Assembly: GCA_030697365.1 (NCBI GenBank)
Contig: JAUYQH010000057.1
Location: 1-49,519, forward strand
Length of the DNA stretch: 49,519 nt
Reading direction: 5' to 3'
Origin: Novosphingobium sp.
GTDB taxonomy: Bacteria > Pseudomonadota > Alphaproteobacteria > Sphingomonadales > Sphingomonadaceae
The notes beneath the pieces are model-generated. The model was not told the origin of the DNA and searched no databases. It saw nothing but the letters and a program-made list of their open reading frames with translations. Position numbers and translations under genes: made by a program. Shown piece by piece: positions 1 through 7,560 of the stretch (position 1 is its first letter; the number at the start of each line of letters is the position of its first letter).

Positions 1-109
1 CCGAACCGCCACCGGTAATCACCGCGACATCGCGCGCAAAGGCACCCTCGGGCAACATCCGCGCGCCCCGAGGCGGGGCCGGTCGCAGGCCCTTGAGATC
101 TTCGCTCAC
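1..109 (-). CDS. SDR-family oxidoreductase, N-terminal fragment
   Basis: Partial gene running off the left edge; only the first 36 codons are present. The GTG start at 109 is preceded by an AAGGGGA ribosome-binding site. The peptide runs MSEDLKGLRP... and reaches AVITGGGS, the start of the glycine-rich NAD(P)-binding loop (TGxxxGxG) of classical short-chain dehydrogenases. A Met at residue 18 is an alternative start. It is divergent from the acyl-CoA synthetase operon, so a role in the same CoA-thioester pathway (for example a 2,4-dienoyl-CoA reductase or hydroxyacyl-CoA dehydrogenase) is plausible but inferred. The catalytic Ser-Tyr-Lys part lies outside the window. Confidence 0.7.
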   Translation of the reverse strand, partial: MSEDLKGLRPAPPRGARMLPEGAFARDVAVITGGGS

Positions 110-124
110 TTCGATTCCCCTTGC

Positions 125-193
125 AGGAGGTTTGGACCCATGATGGTTGGGCCTTGGCACAATCTTTCGGCCAGATCACCTGCGGCACTATGA
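125..193 (+). other. Strong Shine-Dalgarno and 17-codon leader ORF before the acyl-CoA synthetase gene
   Basis: An AGGAGG at 125-130 lies 9 nt before ATG ATG at 140-145. That frame runs 17 codons (MMVGPWHNLSARSPAAL) and stops at TGA 191-193, 10 nt before the synthetase ATG at 204. The peptide resembles nothing I know. It could be a translated leader coupling translation into the operon, a chance ORF, or the sign of a frameshift near the synthetase start. Confidence 0.3.
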
Positions 194-203
194 AGAGTTA
201 CCT

Positions 204-1829
204 ATGACGATCGCTGCCCACTCAGTGCCCGCTGAACTGATCCAATGCTGGCGGGAATTGGGGCTGTGGGAAGATATCTCGCTTGGCGCAGCGATGGCGC
301 GCGCCGCGCGGGCGCACCCGGGCGCGCTGCTCCATGTCCATGCGGCAGTCGGCGCGCGCGAGGCGACGCTCGCCCAGATCCACGCCGACGGGCTGGAGCT
401 GGCCGGATCGTTCCACGCGCTGGGCTTGCGCGCGGGCGATGTCGTGGCGATGCAACTGCCCAACTGCCTTGAGAACGCGGTGCTGTTCCAGGCGGTCGCC
501 GCGCTGGGGGCCACGCTGCTGCCGATCGTCCATATTTTCGGCCCGGCCGAACTTGGCCAGATCCTGGCCGACAGCGGCGCCAAGGCGTTGGTCGTGCCCG
601 GTCGCTGGCGCAGCATCGATTTCCTCGACCGGCTGGCCCGCCTGCCAGACTTGCCGGCGCTGCGCCATACGATCGTGATCGGCGATACGGCGCCCCAGGG
701 GATGCTGCGCTGGGCCGATCTGCCCAGGGGCGATCGGCCGGATGTCGCGATCGATCCGGGTGCCGCGGCCATGCTTCTCTATACCTCGGGCACGTCGGCC
801 GCGCCCAAGGGCGTGGTCCACACTTCGCGGTCGTTGCTTGCCGAGCTCAACGCTCCGCTTGGCGGCAAAGCGCCGGGCGGGGCGTGGTTGGGGCCGTGGC
901 CATCGGGCCATATCGCCGGATCGCTCAACATTCTGGGCCACGCGCTGCTCGGCCGACCGATGGTCGTGCTGGAAAGCTGGGACGCCGCCGCCGCGGCGGA
1001 GCTTATCGAACGCTTTGCGGTGGAGCAGACCTCGGGCACGCCGTTCCATTTGTCGGGGTTGCTCGAAGCCGCCACGGCGGGCGGTCACGACCTGTCCAGC
1101 CTGCGCCAGTTTCTGATCGGCGCCACCATTGTCCCGCCCTCGGTCGTCGCTGCCAGCGAGGCCGCGGGAATTCGCTGTTGCCGCTGCTATGGCTCGACCG
1201 AACTGCCGACCCTGTCGCAGTGTGAGCCCGATGACCCGCTCGACAAGCGGCTCAACAGCGACGGCCGGCTCAACCCCGGTTGCGAACTGCGGATCGTCGA
1301 CGATGCGGGCGCGGACCTGCCCGCGGGAAGCGAGGGCGAACTCGCGGTGCGTGGGCCGGAGCGCTTCAGCCAATACACCGACGCGGCGCTCAACGCTGCG
1401 AGCTTCCTGCCGGGGGGCTGGTTCCTGACCGGCGATATCGGGCGGATCGATGCCGACGGCTTCCTCGCGATCACCGACCGCAAGAAGGACATCATCATTC
1501 GCGGGGGCGAGAACATCTCGTCGCGCGAAGTAGAGGAACTGCTGCTGCAAATGCCAGGCGTGCGCGATGCCGCGGCGATCGGCTGGCCCGATGATCGGAT
1601 GGGCGAACGGGTCTGCGCGGTCCTGATCGCCGAACCCGCGGCCGCGGTCACGATCGAGGCGATCGGCGAGGTCTTTCGCAGGCTGGGCGTGGCCCGGTAC
1701 AAGACGCCCGAAAAGCTGGTATTTTTGGACGAGTTCCCGCGCACGCCCAGCGGCAAAGTGAAGAAGGCCGACTTGCGCCGGGAACTGTCGGCGCTTCAAG
1801 GAGAACTCGATCGGGAGACCCAGCCATGA
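204..1829 (+). CDS. Class I AMP-dependent acyl-CoA synthetase (ligase)
   Basis: 541 residues, the usual size for fatty-acid or cyclic-acid CoA ligases. It should activate a carboxylic acid with ATP and CoA. Diagnostic motifs of the ANL superfamily are visible: the P-loop-like LLYTSGTSAAPKGVVHT about residue 190, YGSTELP about 330, the TGDIGRID hinge region about 410, DRKKDIIIRGGENI about 430, and the C-terminal PRTPSGKVKK lysine loop about 520. The frame is open upstream to a TTG at 147, but ATG 204 has a better-placed GAAGAG ribosome-binding site and gives a normal N-terminus. It is first in a five-gene operon and overlaps the next gene by ATGA. The substrate is not identifiable; the neighbours point to catabolism of a branched, alicyclic or steroid-side-chain acid rather than housekeeping FadD. 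Confidence 0.88.
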   Translation: MTIAAHSVPAELIQCWRELGLWEDISLGAAMARAARAHPGALLHVHAAVGAREATLAQIHADGLELAGSFHALGLRAGDVVAMQLPNCLENAVLFQAVAALGATLLPIVHIFGPAELGQILADSGAKALVVPGRWRSIDFLDRLARLPDLPALRHTIVIGDTAPQGMLRWADLPRGDRPDVAIDPGAAAMLLYTSGTSAAPKGVVHTSRSLLAELNAPLGGKAPGGAWLGPWPSGHIAGSLNILGHALLGRPMVVLESWDAAAAAELIERFAVEQTSGTPFHLSGLLEAATAGGHDLSSLRQFLIGATIVPPSVVAASEAAGIRCCRCYGSTELPTLSQCEPDDPLDKRLNSDGRLNPGCELRIVDDAGADLPAGSEGELAVRGPERFSQYTDAALNAASFLPGGWFLTGDIGRIDADGFLAITDRKKDIIIRGGENISSREVEELLLQMPGVRDAAAIGWPDDRMGERVCAVLIAEPAAAVTIEAIGEVFRRLGVARYKTPEKLVFLDEFPRTPSGKVKKADLRRELSALQGELDRETQP

Positions 1830-2602
1830 GCGACTTTGTAAACCTGTCCCGCGACGGCGCCGTCGCGATCATCACGCTCAACCGCCCGGAACGGCACAAC
1901 GCGATGGACGACGAGATGTCCGACGCTTTCGTGTCGCTCCTGTTCAGCGCGCTCGAGGACGACAGCCGGGTCATCCTGATCCGCGGCGAGGGGCGAAGCT
2001 TCTGTTCGGGCCGCGACACCTCGGTGCTGGGCCACCGCGCCCGCGACGAGAGCGATTTTCACTTCGTCCGCCGCCACCAGGAATCGCGGTTGCGGATGAT
2101 GGATTCGACCAAGCCGATCATCGCCGCGCTCAAGGGCGGGGCGATCGGCGGCGGGTGCGAGCTGGCGCTGGCCTGCGATATTCGCGTCGCCGACACCTCG
2201 CTCAAGTTGTCGCTGCCCGAGATCAACTATGGGGTGCTTCCCGATACGGGCGGTACCCAGATGATGACCGCGCTGATCGGCCCCTCGCGCACCAAATACA
2301 TGGTGATGACCGGGAAGAAGATCGACGCCGCGACCGCGCTCGCCTGGGGCGCGGTCGATTTCGTCGTCGCGCCCGGGGAACTCGACGCGACCGCGCTGGA
2401 GATAGCGCGCGAGATCGCCGCCAAGCCGCCGATCAATCTCGCCATGGCCAAGCAGATGATCGACATGATCCACGGACCCGCGATCCGCGCCGGGACGCGC
2501 GCCGAATTGCTCGCCCAGACCGCTTTGTTCAAAACCGAGGATTATCAAGAAGCCCGCGCCGCGCTCCGCGAAAAGCGTGCTGCCAACTACAAGGGGAAAT
2601 AG
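1826..2602 (+). CDS. Enoyl-CoA hydratase (crotonase family) with both catalytic glutamates
   Basis: 258 residues, normal for the crotonase family. The oxyanion-hole region GRSFCSGRD (57-64) and GGAIGGGCELALACD are clear. Glu112 in GGGCEL and Glu132 in LPEINYG match, at the same spacing of 20, the two acid-base glutamates (E144 and E164) of rat mitochondrial enoyl-CoA hydratase, so a genuine hydratase activity is likely. It starts inside the stop of the synthetase gene (ATGA, 1826-1829), indicating translational coupling. Expected role: hydration of the enoyl-CoA made by the acyl-CoA dehydrogenase pair encoded downstream. Confidence 0.88.
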   Translation: MSDFVNLSRDGAVAIITLNRPERHNAMDDEMSDAFVSLLFSALEDDSRVILIRGEGRSFCSGRDTSVLGHRARDESDFHFVRRHQESRLRMMDSTKPIIAALKGGAIGGGCELALACDIRVADTSLKLSLPEINYGVLPDTGGTQMMTALIGPSRTKYMVMTGKKIDAATALAWGAVDFVVAPGELDATALEIAREIAAKPPINLAMAKQMIDMIHGPAIRAGTRAELLAQTALFKTEDYQEARAALREKRAANYKGK

Positions 2603-2605
2603 CCG

Positions 2606-3379
2606 ATGGGCTCGCCCGAACTCTCTCCATCCGTTCCGCTGGTGCTGCGCAGCGACACCGGCGCGGTCCGCACCCTCACGCTCAACCGACCGGACAAGCG
2701 CAATGCGGTCAACCGCGAGCTTTTCCGCGCATTCCGGGCGGAAGTTGCGGCGCTGGAGACCGGTGGAGCGGAAATCGGCGTGGTGGTCATCCGTGGGGCC
2801 GGAGGACACTTCTGCGCCGGGCACGATCTCAAGGCGGAACCCCATGCCGACGTTTTCGGCTGGCTGCGCCAGGAACTGCTCACGCTCGAACGCCTGACCC
2901 GGCTGCGCCAGCCGGTGATCGCAGCGGTGGCGGGGACCTGCTTCACCGGCGGGCTGGAGTTCGCACTCAGCGCTGACTTCATCGTCGCCGCCGAATCCGC
3001 ACGCTTTGCCGATACCCATGGCAAGTGGGGGCTGGTGCCCGGCTGGGGCCTGTCGCAGCGGCTGCCGCGGCGCATCGGGCAGGCGAAAGCGCTTGAAATG
3101 ATGCTGACCTGCCGACCCTACACCGGTGCCGAGGCGGCGGCGATGGGGCTTGCCAACCGGTGCGTCGCCGACGATGCGCTCGACGCCGCGGTCGCCGACC
3201 TGTGCGCGACGATCCTCGCCAACAGCTGGCACAGCAATGCCGAGAACAAGCGACTGGTCTACGAAACCGACGGTTTGCCGCTGGCGCAGGGTCTCAACCA
3301 CGAACTGATGCGCAACGCCGGATTCGACAAAGCCGCAGCCGAGCGCGGAGCCCGGTTCGCCCGAACCCCGAAACCATGA
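2606..3379 (+). CDS. Crotonase-family protein (enoyl-CoA hydratase/isomerase)
   Basis: 257 residues with a crotonase fold: LTLNRPDKRNAVN near the N-terminus, the oxyanion-hole segment GHFCAGHDL (67-75) and FTGGLEFALSADF. Glu118 occupies the first catalytic position, but the second is His138 (ADTHGKWGL) where hydratases have Glu. A one-glutamate crotonase often acts as an isomerase, hydrolase or lyase, so this second paralogue probably catalyses a different step from its upstream neighbour. The ATG lies 3 nt after the previous stop with a good AAGGGGA ribosome-binding site. Its stop overlaps the next start (ATGA). Confidence 0.82.
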   Translation: MGSPELSPSVPLVLRSDTGAVRTLTLNRPDKRNAVNRELFRAFRAEVAALETGGAEIGVVVIRGAGGHFCAGHDLKAEPHADVFGWLRQELLTLERLTRLRQPVIAAVAGTCFTGGLEFALSADFIVAAESARFADTHGKWGLVPGWGLSQRLPRRIGQAKALEMMLTCRPYTGAEAAAMGLANRCVADDALDAAVADLCATILANSWHSNAENKRLVYETDGLPLAQGLNHELMRNAGFDKAAAERGARFARTPKP

Positions 3380-4527
3380 GAATCGGGTTCACCCCCGAAC
3401 AGGATCGCTTCCGCGCCGAGTGCCGCGACTGGCTGGGCGCCAACGTCCCGGCCGAACGGCGCCCGCTTAATGCGGCGGACGCGCTGGCCTTCGATCGGGC
3501 GTGGCAGGGCAAGCTGTTCACTGCAGGATGGGCCGGGATCGACTGGCCCACTCGCTATGGTGGCCGCGGGCTCTCGCTGGTCGAGCAGGTCATCTGGCTG
3601 GAGGAATACGCGCGCGCTCACGCGCCGTGGGTCGGCGCCAATTTCGTCGGGCTCAATCACGGTGGCCCGACCCTGATCGCCAACGCCAGCGAGGAGCAGA
3701 AGGCCTATCACCTGCCGCGCATTCTGAGCGGTGAGGCGATCTGGTGCCAGGGCTTCTCGGAACCGGGTGCGGGCTCGGACCTTGCGGGCATCCGGACCAC
3801 CGGCCGTGTCGAGGGCGACGAACTGGTCGTCAACGGCTCCAAGATCTGGACGAGCTTCGCCAACGTGGCCGACTGGCAGGAGCTGGTCTTGCGCACCGAA
3901 CCCGGCTCGCAGCGCCAGGCCGGATTGAGCTGGACGATCTGCGACATGCGCAGCCCGGGGATCACCATCCGTCCGATCCGCATGATGAATGGCCAGACCG
4001 AATTCTGCGAGGTGTTCTACGACGACGTCCGCATCCCCGTGGCCAACGTGGTCGGCGGTTTGGGCAACGGCTGGAAAGTAGCCATGTCGACCCTCAGTTT
4101 CGAGCGCGGCACCGGGTTCATAGCCGATCAGGTCAAGAACATGATCGAGGTCGACGAGCACATCGGAAGGGCGCGATCGAGCGGCCTGCTCGACGACCAG
4201 CGGATCGCCGAGGACCTTGCGCTGCTTCGTGCCGAAGTCGCCGCGCTGCGGGCGATGACCTATCGCAACGTTTCCGAGGCCGCGCGCACCGGTCAGCCAG
4301 GCGCGGAAGCATCGCTGATCCGTTTGTTCACCTCCGAACTGGCCCAGCGGGTCGAGAGGATGGCGGTGCGGCTGATAGGCGATGGGATCGTCGACTTCGC
4401 CTATGGCGACGACGATCCGGTGGCCGAATACTTGCGCGGCTTCGCCCAAACGATCGCGGGCGGTTCGGCGCAGATCCAGCGCAACATCATCGGCGAGCGG
4501 CTGCTCGGCCTGCCGAGGGGGCGCTAG
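3376..4527 (+). CDS. Acyl-CoA dehydrogenase, catalytic large subunit
   Basis: 383 residues with a full acyl-CoA dehydrogenase architecture: helical N-domain (1-120), beta domain with WCQGFSEPGAGSDLAGIRT (123-141) and GSKIWTSFA (154-162), and a C-terminal helical domain ending GGSAQIQRNIIGERLLGLPRG. The C-terminal position that carries the catalytic Glu in medium-chain enzymes is Gly here. A Glu at 243 in LSFERG sits in helix G, where isovaleryl-CoA dehydrogenase (E254) and the mycobacterial FadE26 type carry the base. The ATG at 3376 overlaps the previous stop; the frame is open further upstream, but that part lies inside the crotonase gene. It pairs with the short dehydrogenase immediately downstream. 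FAD enzyme; electrons should pass to ETF. Confidence 0.87.
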   Translation: MRIGFTPEQDRFRAECRDWLGANVPAERRPLNAADALAFDRAWQGKLFTAGWAGIDWPTRYGGRGLSLVEQVIWLEEYARAHAPWVGANFVGLNHGGPTLIANASEEQKAYHLPRILSGEAIWCQGFSEPGAGSDLAGIRTTGRVEGDELVVNGSKIWTSFANVADWQELVLRTEPGSQRQAGLSWTICDMRSPGITIRPIRMMNGQTEFCEVFYDDVRIPVANVVGGLGNGWKVAMSTLSFERGTGFIADQVKNMIEVDEHIGRARSSGLLDDQRIAEDLALLRAEVAALRAMTYRNVSEAARTGQPGAEASLIRLFTSELAQRVERMAVRLIGDGIVDFAYGDDDPVAEYLRGFAQTIAGGSAQIQRNIIGERLLGLPRGR

Positions 4528-5418
4528 ATGGACCTTCATCCCGGTCCCGATGCCGAGGCCCTGCGCGCCGCAACTGCCGAATGGCTGGTATCGCGGCTGC
4601 CGCTCGACCGGGCTAGCAACCGCCCGGCGGGGCTGTGGGACGAGCTTGAGGCGATGGGCTGGACCGCGCTGACTCTATCGGAGGACAAGGGCGGACCGGG
4701 TCTGGACCATGCGACCGAGGCGCTGGTCTTCGCCGAACTCGGTCGCCACCTCGCACCGCTGGCCTTGATTTCAACCGCGGTGGCCCGGCGTTGGACAGGG
4801 CTGGACCGGCGCGCCGCGTTGGCCATTCCGGACGGTGCGGCCGGCTGGCGGGTGCTCGATCCCGAGGGCGCCGACCGGGCGATCGCGGTGGCGGATCAAG
4901 CGCTTGGCCTGTTTGCCTTCACGTCGGGCGAGGCGCGTCCGACGATCGACCTCTCGACCCGCCAAGTCCGGATCGGAGACGCGAGCCTCGATCCCATCGA
5001 AGCCCCCGCCGCGCTGCTTCACTTGCGTGTCCTGCTCGCCGCCTATGCGGTCGGCGCGGCCGACGCCGCGCGGGACATGGCGGTCGAGTACGCCAAGCTG
5101 CGCGAGCAGTTCGGCCAGCCGATCGGCGCGTTCCAGGCGATCAAGCACATCTGCGCTGATATGGCGGTCCAGTCCGCAGTCGCCCGCTCGCAGCTCTACT
5201 ATGCCGCCTGCGCGTTGCAGGAGGGCGATGCCGACGTCGGGTTTTACATCGCCGCGGCGCAGATGCTCGCAGTTCGCGCCGCGATCGCCAACGGGCGCGC
5301 GAACATCCAGGTCCACGGGGGGATCGGGATGACCGACGAGGCGCGCGCGCACCTCCCGCTCAAACGCGCTCATTTGCTCGAGCATATCGCGCCTCCGGCG
5401 TTGCGCGCCTTGTTGTGA
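4528..5418 (+). CDS. Acyl-CoA dehydrogenase-like short partner subunit
   Basis: 296 residues, clearly shorter than the ~380 of a normal acyl-CoA dehydrogenase. The N-terminal helical region (DELEAMGWTALTLSEDKGGPGL) and the C-terminal helical domain (EQFGQPIGAFQAIKH and QVHGGIGMTDEA) are recognisable. The middle beta domain is largely collapsed, and no GxGSD flavin/substrate segment is visible. The ATG directly follows the stop of the full-length subunit with no spacer. Pairs of adjacent, unequal acyl-CoA dehydrogenases form alpha2beta2 enzymes in steroid side-chain oxidation (mycobacterial ChsE-type and proteobacterial Scd1AB-type). The same arrangement is inferred here, with this protein completing the FAD site and the partner supplying the base. 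Confidence 0.82.
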   Translation: MDLHPGPDAEALRAATAEWLVSRLPLDRASNRPAGLWDELEAMGWTALTLSEDKGGPGLDHATEALVFAELGRHLAPLALISTAVARRWTGLDRRAALAIPDGAAGWRVLDPEGADRAIAVADQALGLFAFTSGEARPTIDLSTRQVRIGDASLDPIEAPAALLHLRVLLAAYAVGAADAARDMAVEYAKLREQFGQPIGAFQAIKHICADMAVQSAVARSQLYYAACALQEGDADVGFYIAAAQMLAVRAAIANGRANIQVHGGIGMTDEARAHLPLKRAHLLEHIAPPALRALL

Positions 5419-5465
5419 CGGACTGACTCTGGCTCATGCACCTGAGAAGCAGGACCACAGTGGAT

Positions 5466-5486
5466 TTATGCTGCAAAGCAGCATAA
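5466..5486. promoter_or_regulatory. 9-bp perfect inverted repeat upstream of nasT
   Basis: TTATGCTGC (5466-5474), spacer AAA, GCAGCATAA (5478-5486), ending 9 nt before the nasT ATG. As DNA it could be an operator; as RNA a 9-bp hairpin directly over the nasT translation start region. It could also end transcription from the upstream operon, but only TTT follows, after a GC. The GCTGCA core recurs in the inverted repeat downstream of nasS. No known consensus matched. Confidence 0.45.
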
Positions 5487-5495
5487 GCTTTGCCC

Positions 5496-6077
5496 ATGCG
5501 CATCGCGATCATCGATACCAGCACTTCGCGCGCGGCGATCATTTCGGACGGGCTGCGCGAGGCTGGGCTGGCCGACCTGGTGCTGATCGATCCTTCGCGT
5601 CCGATCCTGGCGCAGTTGGGCGAGGCGCGGCCTGAAGTGGTGCTGGTCAACCTCGAGAACCCCAGCCGCGACGTGCTTGAGGACTATTTCGCGATGAGCC
5701 GCGCGCTGGCCCGGCCGATCGCGATGTTCGTCGACCAGAGCGACGCCGAGGCGACAGCCGCCGCGGTCGATGCCGGGGTCTCGGCCTATATCGTCGACGG
5801 GCTGACCAAGAGCCGGATCAAGCCGGTGCTCGAACTGGCGGTGCGGCGCTTTCAGGCGTTCGCGCGGCTCCAGGACGAGCTGCACGAGGCGCGCACCGCA
5901 CTGGCCGACCGTACCGCGGTCGACAAGGCCAAGGCGATTCTGATCAGGCGTCGCGGGCTCGACGAGCCGGCCGCCTACGCGCTCCTGCGCAACCACGCGA
6001 TGAGCACGAACCGCCGGATCGCCGAAGTCGCCGAGGCGATCATCACCAGCGAGGCCCTGATGGGAGATGTTCCATGA
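5496..6077 (+). CDS. nasT: NasT-type ANTAR-domain transcription antiterminator
   Basis: 193 residues: a receiver-like domain (about 1-120), a helical linker and a C-terminal ANTAR RNA-binding domain (about 128-184, with AVDKAKAILIRRRGLDEPAAY and the TNRRIAEVAEAII helix). The usual phospho-acceptor region reads VLVNLENPS, with Asn where Asp is expected, so control is probably by protein partner rather than phosphorylation. In Azotobacter and Paracoccus, NasT is held by NasS and, when nitrate is present, binds a two-hairpin leader RNA to prevent termination. Here nasS follows directly and a matching leader lies before narK. ATG 5496 is preferred over TTG 5490. A perfect inverted repeat lies just upstream. 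Confidence 0.9.
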   Translation: MRIAIIDTSTSRAAIISDGLREAGLADLVLIDPSRPILAQLGEARPEVVLVNLENPSRDVLEDYFAMSRALARPIAMFVDQSDAEATAAAVDAGVSAYIVDGLTKSRIKPVLELAVRRFQAFARLQDELHEARTALADRTAVDKAKAILIRRRGLDEPAAYALLRNHAMSTNRRIAEVAEAIITSEALMGDVP

Positions 6078-6090
6078 CGGAGTTCCGGCC

Positions 6091-7293
6091 ATGAGCACCT
6101 TCCGCATCGGATTTCTGCCGCTGGTCGATGCCGCGCTGCCGATCCTTGCGCACGAGCAGGGGTTTGCGGCGGCCGAGGGCATCGAGATCCGCCCGGTCCG
6201 CGACATGACCTGGGCGACCGTGCTCGACCGGCTGCTCTACGGCCACACCGATGCCGCGCACCTTATCGCGCCGCTGGCGATCGCGACAACGCTGGGACGC
6301 GGACGCCCCGCCACGCCGCTGGCTGTGCCCTTCGTACTGGGGCTCAACGGCAACGCGGTGACGTTTTCCACCGCGCTGGCGGCTGCGACCGGGCTGGACG
6401 ATTCGATCGCCGATCCGGTGCGGTTGGGCGCGGCGTTGCGCGAAGTGGCGCTTGCCCGCGCCGCGGCGGGACAACGCCTGCGCTTTGGCGTGGTCCACCG
6501 CTATTCGAGCCACAACTACATGCTGCGCTACTGGCTGGCCGGGGTGGGTATCCAGCCCGATGCCGATGTCGAGCTGGTGGTCACCAGCCCGCCGTTCGCG
6601 GCCGATGCGCTGGCGGCGGGCGATGTCGACGGGATCTGCGTCGGCGAGCCGTGGAATTCGATCGCGGTGGATCGCGGCGTGGGGCGAATCGCGCTGGTCA
6701 CCGCGCAGATCTGGCGGCGCGGGGTGGAAAAGGTACTCGCGCTGCGCAAGGCCCAACTCGATGAGCGGAGCGCGGAAGTCGGCGCGCTGATCCGCGCGCT
6801 CCACGCCGCCGCGGCGCACTTCGTCGAACCTGACGCGGTAGAGGAAAATGCCGCGATCCTCGCCCGGCCCGAGTATTGCGATGCGCCGGTCGAGACGGTG
6901 ATGCGCGCGATCACCGATCGCATCCGCCTGAGCCCTGGCGCCGCGCCGATCCACTATCCCGACTTCATGTTCCAATACCGCGAGGCGGCCAACTTCCCGT
7001 GGCGCAGCCAGGCGGCGTGGCTCTATTCGCAGATGACCCGGTGGGATCGGACGCCGTTTTCCGCGGCCGAAGCCGAAACCGCGCAAGCCGTGTTCCGCCC
7101 CGACGTCTACCGCGAAGCGCTCGCCGGGTCGGCGGCGACGTTGCCTTCGTCGAGCTCCAAGCTCGAAGGCGCAGTCACCGAGGCTTTGGGTGTGGGCGCG
7201 GCGCAAGGCCGGCTGATCCTGGGCAGCGACACGTTCTTCGACCGCCGCGCGTTCGATCCCGAGGATATTCCAGGGTACCTGGCGGAGCTTTAG
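6091..7293 (+). CDS. nasS: NasS-type cytoplasmic nitrate/nitrite sensor
   Basis: 400 residues related to the NrtA/SsuA/TauA periplasmic-binding fold, but with no signal peptide: the protein begins directly with MSTFRIGFLPLVDAALPILA, the first beta strand. This is typical of NasS, the cytoplasmic sensor that binds NasT without nitrate and releases it when nitrate or nitrite binds. Family features include GHTDAAHLIAPLAIA (about 50-64), FVLGLNGNAVT, HRYSSHNYMLRYWLA and VDGICVGEPWN. An in-frame ATG at 6067 overlaps nasT and lacks a ribosome-binding site; ATG 6091, with GGAG upstream, is preferred. It is followed by a 267-nt gap that holds the regulatory leader. Confidence 0.9.
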   Translation: MSTFRIGFLPLVDAALPILAHEQGFAAAEGIEIRPVRDMTWATVLDRLLYGHTDAAHLIAPLAIATTLGRGRPATPLAVPFVLGLNGNAVTFSTALAAATGLDDSIADPVRLGAALREVALARAAAGQRLRFGVVHRYSSHNYMLRYWLAGVGIQPDADVELVVTSPPFAADALAAGDVDGICVGEPWNSIAVDRGVGRIALVTAQIWRRGVEKVLALRKAQLDERSAEVGALIRALHAAAAHFVEPDAVEENAAILARPEYCDAPVETVMRAITDRIRLSPGAAPIHYPDFMFQYREAANFPWRSQAAWLYSQMTRWDRTPFSAAEAETAQAVFRPDVYREALAGSAATLPSSSSKLEGAVTEALGVGAAQGRLILGSDTFFDRRAFDPEDIPGYLAEL

Positions 7294-7321
7294 TTTCTCC
7301 CCGTCCTGCGCAGGAACGGCA

Positions 7322-7365
7322 ATTTGCTGCACTTGCGAAATAGCTCTTGCGCAAGTGCAGCGAAT
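7322..7365. promoter_or_regulatory. Long inverted repeat between nasS and the nas leader
   Basis: GCTGCACTTGCG (7326-7337) and CGCAAGTGCAGC (7350-7361) form a perfect 12-bp inverted repeat around a 12-nt loop. With one G-U pair it extends to 16 bp (7322-7365). No T-run follows, so it is not a standard intrinsic terminator. It lies 29 nt after the nasS stop and 16 nt before the first ANTAR hairpin. It may be an operator for the narK operon promoter or an RNA stabiliser. TGCAC half-sites are present, but their spacing does not fit the usual NtrC site. Confidence 0.5.
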
Positions 7366-7381
7366 CAGGCAGCTTCAGGGG

Positions 7382-7490
7382 GTTCGGCAACGATGTCGGG
7401 CACGAAATAGACGCTTGCAGGTCTCCAGCGTGGGGGGCCGGGGCGGAACGCGGACCGGCTAACCGCCGGACGCCCATAGGCAACGAAGCC
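7382..7490 (+). ncRNA. ANTAR-type leader RNA (NasT target) of the nitrate assimilation operon
   Basis: Two hairpins carry hexanucleotide loops of the ANTAR-target type, with A at position 1 and G at position 4. The first has stem GTTCGGC/GTCGGGC (7382-7388 and 7395-7401) around loop AACGAT. The second has core stem GGC/GCC (7479-7481 and 7488-7490) around loop AACGAA. Both share GGCAACGA. Between them are other possible hairpins (ACGCT/AGCGT, and CCGGC/GCCGG inside GGGCG/CGCCC), so the linker of about 80 nt is long. The 3' side of the second hairpin is also the 5' arm of the terminator at 7486-7534, the overlap expected for antitermination. The loop rule is established for ANTAR proteins; the assignment here is inference from sequence and context. 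Confidence 0.72.
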
Positions 7491-7534
7491 GCCAGGAGGT
7501 CGCCCGAAAGGGCCGCTTTCTGGCGGCTTTTTCT
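7486..7534 (+). terminator. Intrinsic terminator in the nas leader (attenuator)
   Basis: Arms AAGCCGCCAG (7486-7495) and CTGGCGGCTT (7520-7529) pair perfectly. An inner GCCC-GAAA-GGGC hairpin (7502-7513) fills the loop, and TTTTTCT follows. It ends 26 nt before the narK ATG, so it must be bypassed for the operon to be expressed. The 5' arm overlaps the loop and 3' stem of the second AACGAA hairpin, so the two structures exclude each other. Confidence 0.82.
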
Positions 7535-7560
7535 GTGTCAATCGCCGAAGGAGAACAACC

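Noticed and set aside
7294..7381. Sigma-54 promoter or NtrC site before the nas leader
   Set aside because: No GG-N10-GC pair with the right flanks was found, and TGCAC half-sites are about 20 nt apart instead of the usual short spacing.
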